Assembly: GCF_900100385.1 (NCBI RefSeq)
Contig: NZ_FNFC01000004.1
Coordinates: 62,001 to 126,000, forward strand
Source: Halovenus aranensis
GTDB taxonomy: Archaea; Halobacteriota; Halobacteria; Halobacteriales; Haloarculaceae
DNA length: 64,000 nt
Direction of reading: 5' to 3'
Shown here one piece after another: positions 60,627-64,000 of the stretch. A program made the position numbers and the translations under genes. Each line of letters starts with the position of its first letter. Positions within the stretch are counted from its first letter, which is position 1. The notes under the pieces were generated by a model. It ran no database searches. It had not been told where the DNA came from and saw only the letters and a list, made by a program, of their open reading frames with translations.

Positions 60627-61630
60627 GCGATGAGGTAGATGCGAGTCCGTCCGACACGATGGATAATCGAATTGGCATCACTCGCCTCAGATATGCTGTC
60701 CTGTTTCAAGTCCATCGCGTTGCCCTCGCCGCAGGGATGGCCGTTGGAATCTTTGTGTCGTTCGTGGCTGTCGTCACCCACTTCGATTCGCTGTTCTTGG
60801 GGCAACTCACGTCCGGTGACATGATCGACTCGATATTTACGACGATGATTAGCGTCGTTTTGACCGGCACGACGCTCGTCGTCTCAATCGGCCAGCTCGT
60901 GTTGACCCAGGAGACAGGGCCCCTCGGAGACCAGCGCGAGCGCATGAGTAACGCGATGGACTTCCGAGGCTTCACTGCGGAACTCACCGGCCAACCGAGC
61001 CCTACCAACCCCGGTCAATTTCTCGCGGCCCTGATTGACGCCGTAGTAGTCCGGAGCAATCAGCTCCGCGAAGAACTCGACACCGCTCACTCGACCGAGC
61101 TTCACGACGAAGTCGACGTGTTCGTCGGCGATGTCATCGAAAACGCACAGACAGTGAGCAGTCGGCTCAAACGAACTGAATTTAGCACTTTCGGTGTGCT
61201 CTCTGCTGCACTGGATTTCAATTACGGGTGGAAAATCGCCAGGATTGAGCGATTCCAGAGCGAGTACGCCGAGGAACTCAGTGACGAAGATGTCGAACGT
61301 CTGGACGACATTAAAACCGCCCTGTCGATGTTCGGTCCGGCGCGAGAACACGTCAAAACGCTGTACTTTCAGTGGGAGCTTATCGACCTCTCGAAGATGA
61401 TTCTCTACGCGGCACTTCCCGCAATCCTCGTTGCGAGTCTCATGATTGCTGTCGTCGAGCCAGCAACATTCCCCGGGACGCTGTTTGGTGTCGAGCACAT
61501 TACGCTAGTCGTGGCAGGGGCACTTACTGTCACTCTTATTCCCTTTCTTCTGTTCGTATCGTACCTTCTCCGTATCCTGACGGTCGCAAAGCGTACACTC
61601 GCGATCGAGCCGCTTATTCTTCGGAAGTGA
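60623..61630 (+). CDS. Membrane protein with two pairs of segments
   Basis: 335 residues starting with GTG inside the stop of the DUF4177 gene. Two hydrophobic segments (about 35-55 and 75-95) precede a 150-residue charged helical region (EELDTAHSTELHDEVDVFVGDVIENAQTVSS), and two more segments lie near 255-320 (ILYAALPAILVASLMIAVVEP, LVVAGALTVTLIPFLLFVSYLL). No known family is recognised. The large soluble middle could be cytoplasmic and act as a sensor or scaffold (inference). Confidence 0.65.
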   Translation: MSDEVDASPSDTMDNRIGITRLRYAVLFQVHRVALAAGMAVGIFVSFVAVVTHFDSLFLGQLTSGDMIDSIFTTMISVVLTGTTLVVSIGQLVLTQETGPLGDQRERMSNAMDFRGFTAELTGQPSPTNPGQFLAALIDAVVVRSNQLREELDTAHSTELHDEVDVFVGDVIENAQTVSSRLKRTEFSTFGVLSAALDFNYGWKIARIERFQSEYAEELSDEDVERLDDIKTALSMFGPAREHVKTLYFQWELIDLSKMILYAALPAILVASLMIAVVEPATFPGTLFGVEHITLVVAGALTVTLIPFLLFVSYLLRILTVAKRTLAIEPLILRK

Positions 61631-61701
61631 GGCCTGCGTTCCCGGGCGGGTAATCCGACAACAGAAGAAATCAGCGCTGTGTCGGTAACTGCGGTCGGTC
61701 G

Positions 61702-61941
61702 TCAGAAGCCGAGCACTGCGCCCAAGATGAGTCCGACGACGATGAGCACGCCAAGAGCCACGAACACGGCGTTTTCGAGGTCTATATCGCCCGGTTCGAG
61801 CGGCTGGCGCGTCTCCAGGGTACCCGCGATGTTACCGTCACCGTCACCCGAGGCGTCGGTCGCCGTCTCGCTGACCTCCCCGTCATCGAGGTCGTCGAGC
61901 GAGAACCGCCACTCGTCGTCTTCGTCGTCCTGTGTAGCCAT
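61702..61941 (-). CDS. Small tail-anchored protein
   Basis: 79 residues. An acidic N-terminus (DDEDDEWRFSLDDLDDGEVSE) and one C-terminal membrane segment (VFVALGVLIVVGLILGAVLGF). It may be a tail-anchored protein. A similar small family exists in haloarchaea, but no function is known to me. It is 40 nt upstream of metG in sequence order but lies downstream of it in transcription (both minus). Confidence 0.6.
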   Translation of the reverse strand: MATQDDEDDEWRFSLDDLDDGEVSETATDASGDGDGNIAGTLETRQPLEPGDIDLENAVFVALGVLIVVGLILGAVLGF

Positions 61942-61981
61942 ATGTCGCCGTATGGTGTCAAGTGCTAAAAGCCGTCCGCAC

Positions 61982-64000
61982 TCAGCGCACGCGCGTTCCG
62001 AGCGGGGCGTCTTCGTGGGTCGTCAGGAGGTCTGCCTCCTCGCCGGCCGCCAGTACCATCCCGTTCGACTCGACCCCGAATAGCTCCGCTTTCTCCATGT
62101 TCGCCAGCAAGACGACGCGCGTCTCTGGCAGGTCGTCGGCGTCGTGTAACTGTTTGATGCCGGCGACGACCTGACGCGTCTCGACCCCGATGTCGACTTC
62201 GAGTCTGACGAGGTCGTCGGAGTCCTCGATTGGGTCGGCAGTGACGATTTCGCCGACTCGCATGTCGATGTCCTGGAACTGTTCGAATCCGATACGCTCG
62301 TCCTCGATTGGGTCGATGTCTGTCATGGTTGCTGTTTCGCTGTCGTCTTGGTCGTCAGTTTCCTCTTGGGCCGTCTCGACGCGCTCGCGGAGCTGTTCGT
62401 TGAGGTCCTCGATTGTCTCGTCTTCGACCTGTGTGAACAGCTCAGTCGGCTCGTCGAAGTCGGCCGCTGGCGGTTCGAGCGCCGCCGACAGCTCTGCGTC
62501 GGCCACGTCGCCGTCCTCGCCGAGTTGCGCCCAGAGGTCGGCCGCCTTGCCGGGCATCACCGGCTGCATGAAGACGGCACAGGCTTTCGCAAGCTGGACG
62601 CAGTCCCTGATAACGACCGCCGCCGCCTCGGGGTCGTCGCCGATGAGATTCCAGGGCTCGTTGCGCTGGATGTACTCGTTGCCGAAGTCCGCGAGGTCGA
62701 GCGCCACCTCGCCGACCGTGCGAACGTCGTACTCTCGGACGGCCTGCTCGAAGGTCTCGGTGGCCTGCTCGATGCGCTCGCGGACCTCCTCGCTGGGGTC
62801 GGCATCGGGCGTGCCGTCGTAGTTGCGCTCGGCAAAGAGCAGCGCACGATAACAGAAGTTCCCGAGGTTGCCGACGAGTTCGCCGTTGACACGCTCGGCA
62901 AAGCGGTCCCACGAGAAGTCGATATCTGATTCGACCCCTGACCCAGTGGTGAGATAGTACCGCAACAGGTCCGGGTCGAAACCGGCGTCGAGGTACTCCG
63001 TGGCCCAGACCGCCCGGTTGCGCGAGGTCGAGAGCGACTTGCCGTCGATACCGACGAAGCCGGTCGCGATGACTGCACGAGGTTCGTTGAAGCCCGCGCC
63101 TCGGAGCATCGCCGGCCAGTAGACGCAGTGGTGTTGAATGATGTCGGTCCCGATGACGTGGATGATTTCGCCGTTGTCCTGGCTCCAGTCGTCGGTCCAC
63201 GACGTATCGGGACGAGTCTGGCCGTCGAGTTTCCAGGCGGCCTCCCAGTCGAACTCGTCTGTTCCGACCTGCTCTGAGTACTGTTTCGTCGAGGCGACGT
63301 ACTCGATTGGCGCGTCAACCCAGACGTAGAGGACGAGGTCCTCGCGGTCCTCGCCCGGGTAGTCGACACCCCAGTCCATGTCGCGGGTGATACAGAGGTC
63401 CTGTAACTCGCCTTCAATCCACTCCCGTGGCTGATTGCGGGCCTTCTCGGTCCCCTCCAGGCGGTCGATGAACTCTTGGAGGTACTCCTGGAAGTCCGAA
63501 AGCCGCAGAAACTTGTGTGGCTGTTTGCGGTACTCGGCAGGGTTGCCCGTCGTCACACTCACCGGGTCCTCGATTTCGCCCGGTTCGAGGTGGCGCTGAC
63601 AGCCCTCGTCACACTCGTCGCCCCGGGCCTTCTCGCCACAGTACGGACAGGTCCCTTCGACGTACCGGTCGGGCAGTGGGTCGTCGGTCTCGGTATCGAA
63701 GGCCACTTCGATTTCCTTCTCGACGACGTGGTCCTGCTCAATCCAGGTTTCGACGAACTCCTGGGTGAGTTCGGTGTTGGTCTCGTCGTGGGTATGGCCG
63801 TAGTTGTCGAACTCGACGTTGAACGACGGGAACCGCTGTTCGTACTGTTCGTGGTGGTCCATCGCCAGCGCTTCCGGTTCCCGGTCCTGTTTTGCCGCGT
63901 TGACCGCGACGGGTGTGCCGTGCATGTCAGAGCCACAGACGAACGCTGTCTGTTGGCCGAGACGCCGGAGTCCACGGGCGTACGTATCCCCCGTAATGTA
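61982..64000 (-). CDS. metG: Methionyl-tRNA synthetase (5' end outside window)
   Basis: At least 672 residues; the reading frame continues to the window edge at 64000 (the first codons read YITGDTYARGLRRLG), so the N-terminus and HIGH motif are missing. Present are the zinc-binding CPYCGEKARGDECDEGCQ, the stretch VLYVWVDAPIEYVAST, HVIGTDIIQHHCVYWPAMLRGAG, and the KMSKS equivalent DGKSLSTSRN. The last 100 residues form a tRNA-binding (EMAP/Trbp111-like) domain with MRVGEIVTADPIEDSDDLVRLEVDIG. It charges tRNA-Met and initiator tRNA. Confidence 0.95.
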   Translation of the reverse strand, partial: YITGDTYARGLRRLGQQTAFVCGSDMHGTPVAVNAAKQDREPEALAMDHHEQYEQRFPSFNVEFDNYGHTHDETNTELTQEFVETWIEQDHVVEKEIEVAFDTETDDPLPDRYVEGTCPYCGEKARGDECDEGCQRHLEPGEIEDPVSVTTGNPAEYRKQPHKFLRLSDFQEYLQEFIDRLEGTEKARNQPREWIEGELQDLCITRDMDWGVDYPGEDREDLVLYVWVDAPIEYVASTKQYSEQVGTDEFDWEAAWKLDGQTRPDTSWTDDWSQDNGEIIHVIGTDIIQHHCVYWPAMLRGAGFNEPRAVIATGFVGIDGKSLSTSRNRAVWATEYLDAGFDPDLLRYYLTTGSGVESDIDFSWDRFAERVNGELVGNLGNFCYRALLFAERNYDGTPDADPSEEVRERIEQATETFEQAVREYDVRTVGEVALDLADFGNEYIQRNEPWNLIGDDPEAAAVVIRDCVQLAKACAVFMQPVMPGKAADLWAQLGEDGDVADAELSAALEPPAADFDEPTELFTQVEDETIEDLNEQLRERVETAQEETDDQDDSETATMTDIDPIEDERIGFEQFQDIDMRVGEIVTADPIEDSDDLVRLEVDIGVETRQVVAGIKQLHDADDLPETRVVLLANMEKAELFGVESNGMVLAAGEEADLLTTHEDAPLGTRVR

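Noticed and set aside
1-64000. tRNA, rRNA, CRISPR and insertion sequences
   Set aside because: I read the intergenic gaps and found no cloverleaf, no regularly spaced repeats and no transposase-like frame. A covariance-model search for tRNA and small RNAs would be the decisive test.

Overview
This window is a stretch of haloarchaeal (class Halobacteria) chromosome. The signs are a GC-rich sequence, strongly acidic predicted proteins, and archaeal information-processing genes: DnaG-type primase, Pelota, PDCD5, TrmY, group II chaperonin, S24e and S27ae. Short AT-rich TATA elements lie about 25-33 nt before many start codons, which fits largely leaderless transcription. I found no transposase, integrase, CRISPR array, rRNA or tRNA, and no block that looks recently acquired, so this reads as stable core chromosome. 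The species cannot be named from the sequence alone.

Layout. 1-2.0 kb: the 3' end of valS, a GHMP-fold beta-RFAP-synthase-like gene and a small hypothetical gene. 2.2-10.5 kb: a plus-strand operon encoding two different PrkA-type AAA+ proteins, a YeaH/DUF444 VWA protein and SpoVR, followed by a YjbQ-like gene. 10.5-16.7 kb (minus strand): an acyl-CoA synthetase, membrane proteins of unknown role, a Gly/Met-rich small protein, and an SppA-type protease overlapping a DUF4350-like membrane protein. 16.8-22.2 kb (plus): tyrA, an Rsm22-like methyltransferase, hpt, dnaG and an RNase Z-like hydrolase. 22.2-29.9 kb: a histidine kinase, pelota, an AlkA-like glycosylase, thymidylate kinase, a double VOC protein, an ABC-2 exporter and a Rdx/SelW-like protein. 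30-35 kb: a heme A/heme O synthase fusion gene and a BtuCD/BtuF cobalamin- or heme-type ABC importer. 35-36 kb: maoC and the ribosomal genes rps24e-rps27ae. 36-40.7 kb: three co-directional potassium genes (RCK channel, TrkH, TrkA). 40.8-50.4 kb: an unusual kinase-like sensor, a methyltransferase, a Usp, an AidB-like acyl-CoA dehydrogenase, trmY, a UDG-like protein, a thermosome subunit, an amidohydrolase and a glycosyltransferase. 50.5-64 kb: a soluble PAS transducer, hisS, a cytidine deaminase, a PP-loop ATPase, PDCD5, regulators, a GDT1-type metal transporter, a Vms1-like release factor, arginase and metG, whose 5' end lies outside the window.

The most system-like locus is prkA-prkA2-yeaH-spoVR. 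Two paralogous but divergent AAA+ proteins are coupled to a MIDAS-type VWA protein and SpoVR in an organism that does not sporulate. The genes are known individually in bacteria as a stress or sporulation set, but the molecular job is unsettled and the AAA+ duplication suggests a hetero-complex. Other points of interest are a sensor kinase with an intact ATPase domain but Asp in place of the phospho-acceptor His, an Rsm22-like protein without the usual Fe-S cysteines, a GDT1 transporter with one degenerate metal motif, a symmetric bidirectional TATA element between btuC and btuF, and several operator-like palindromes between divergent genes.
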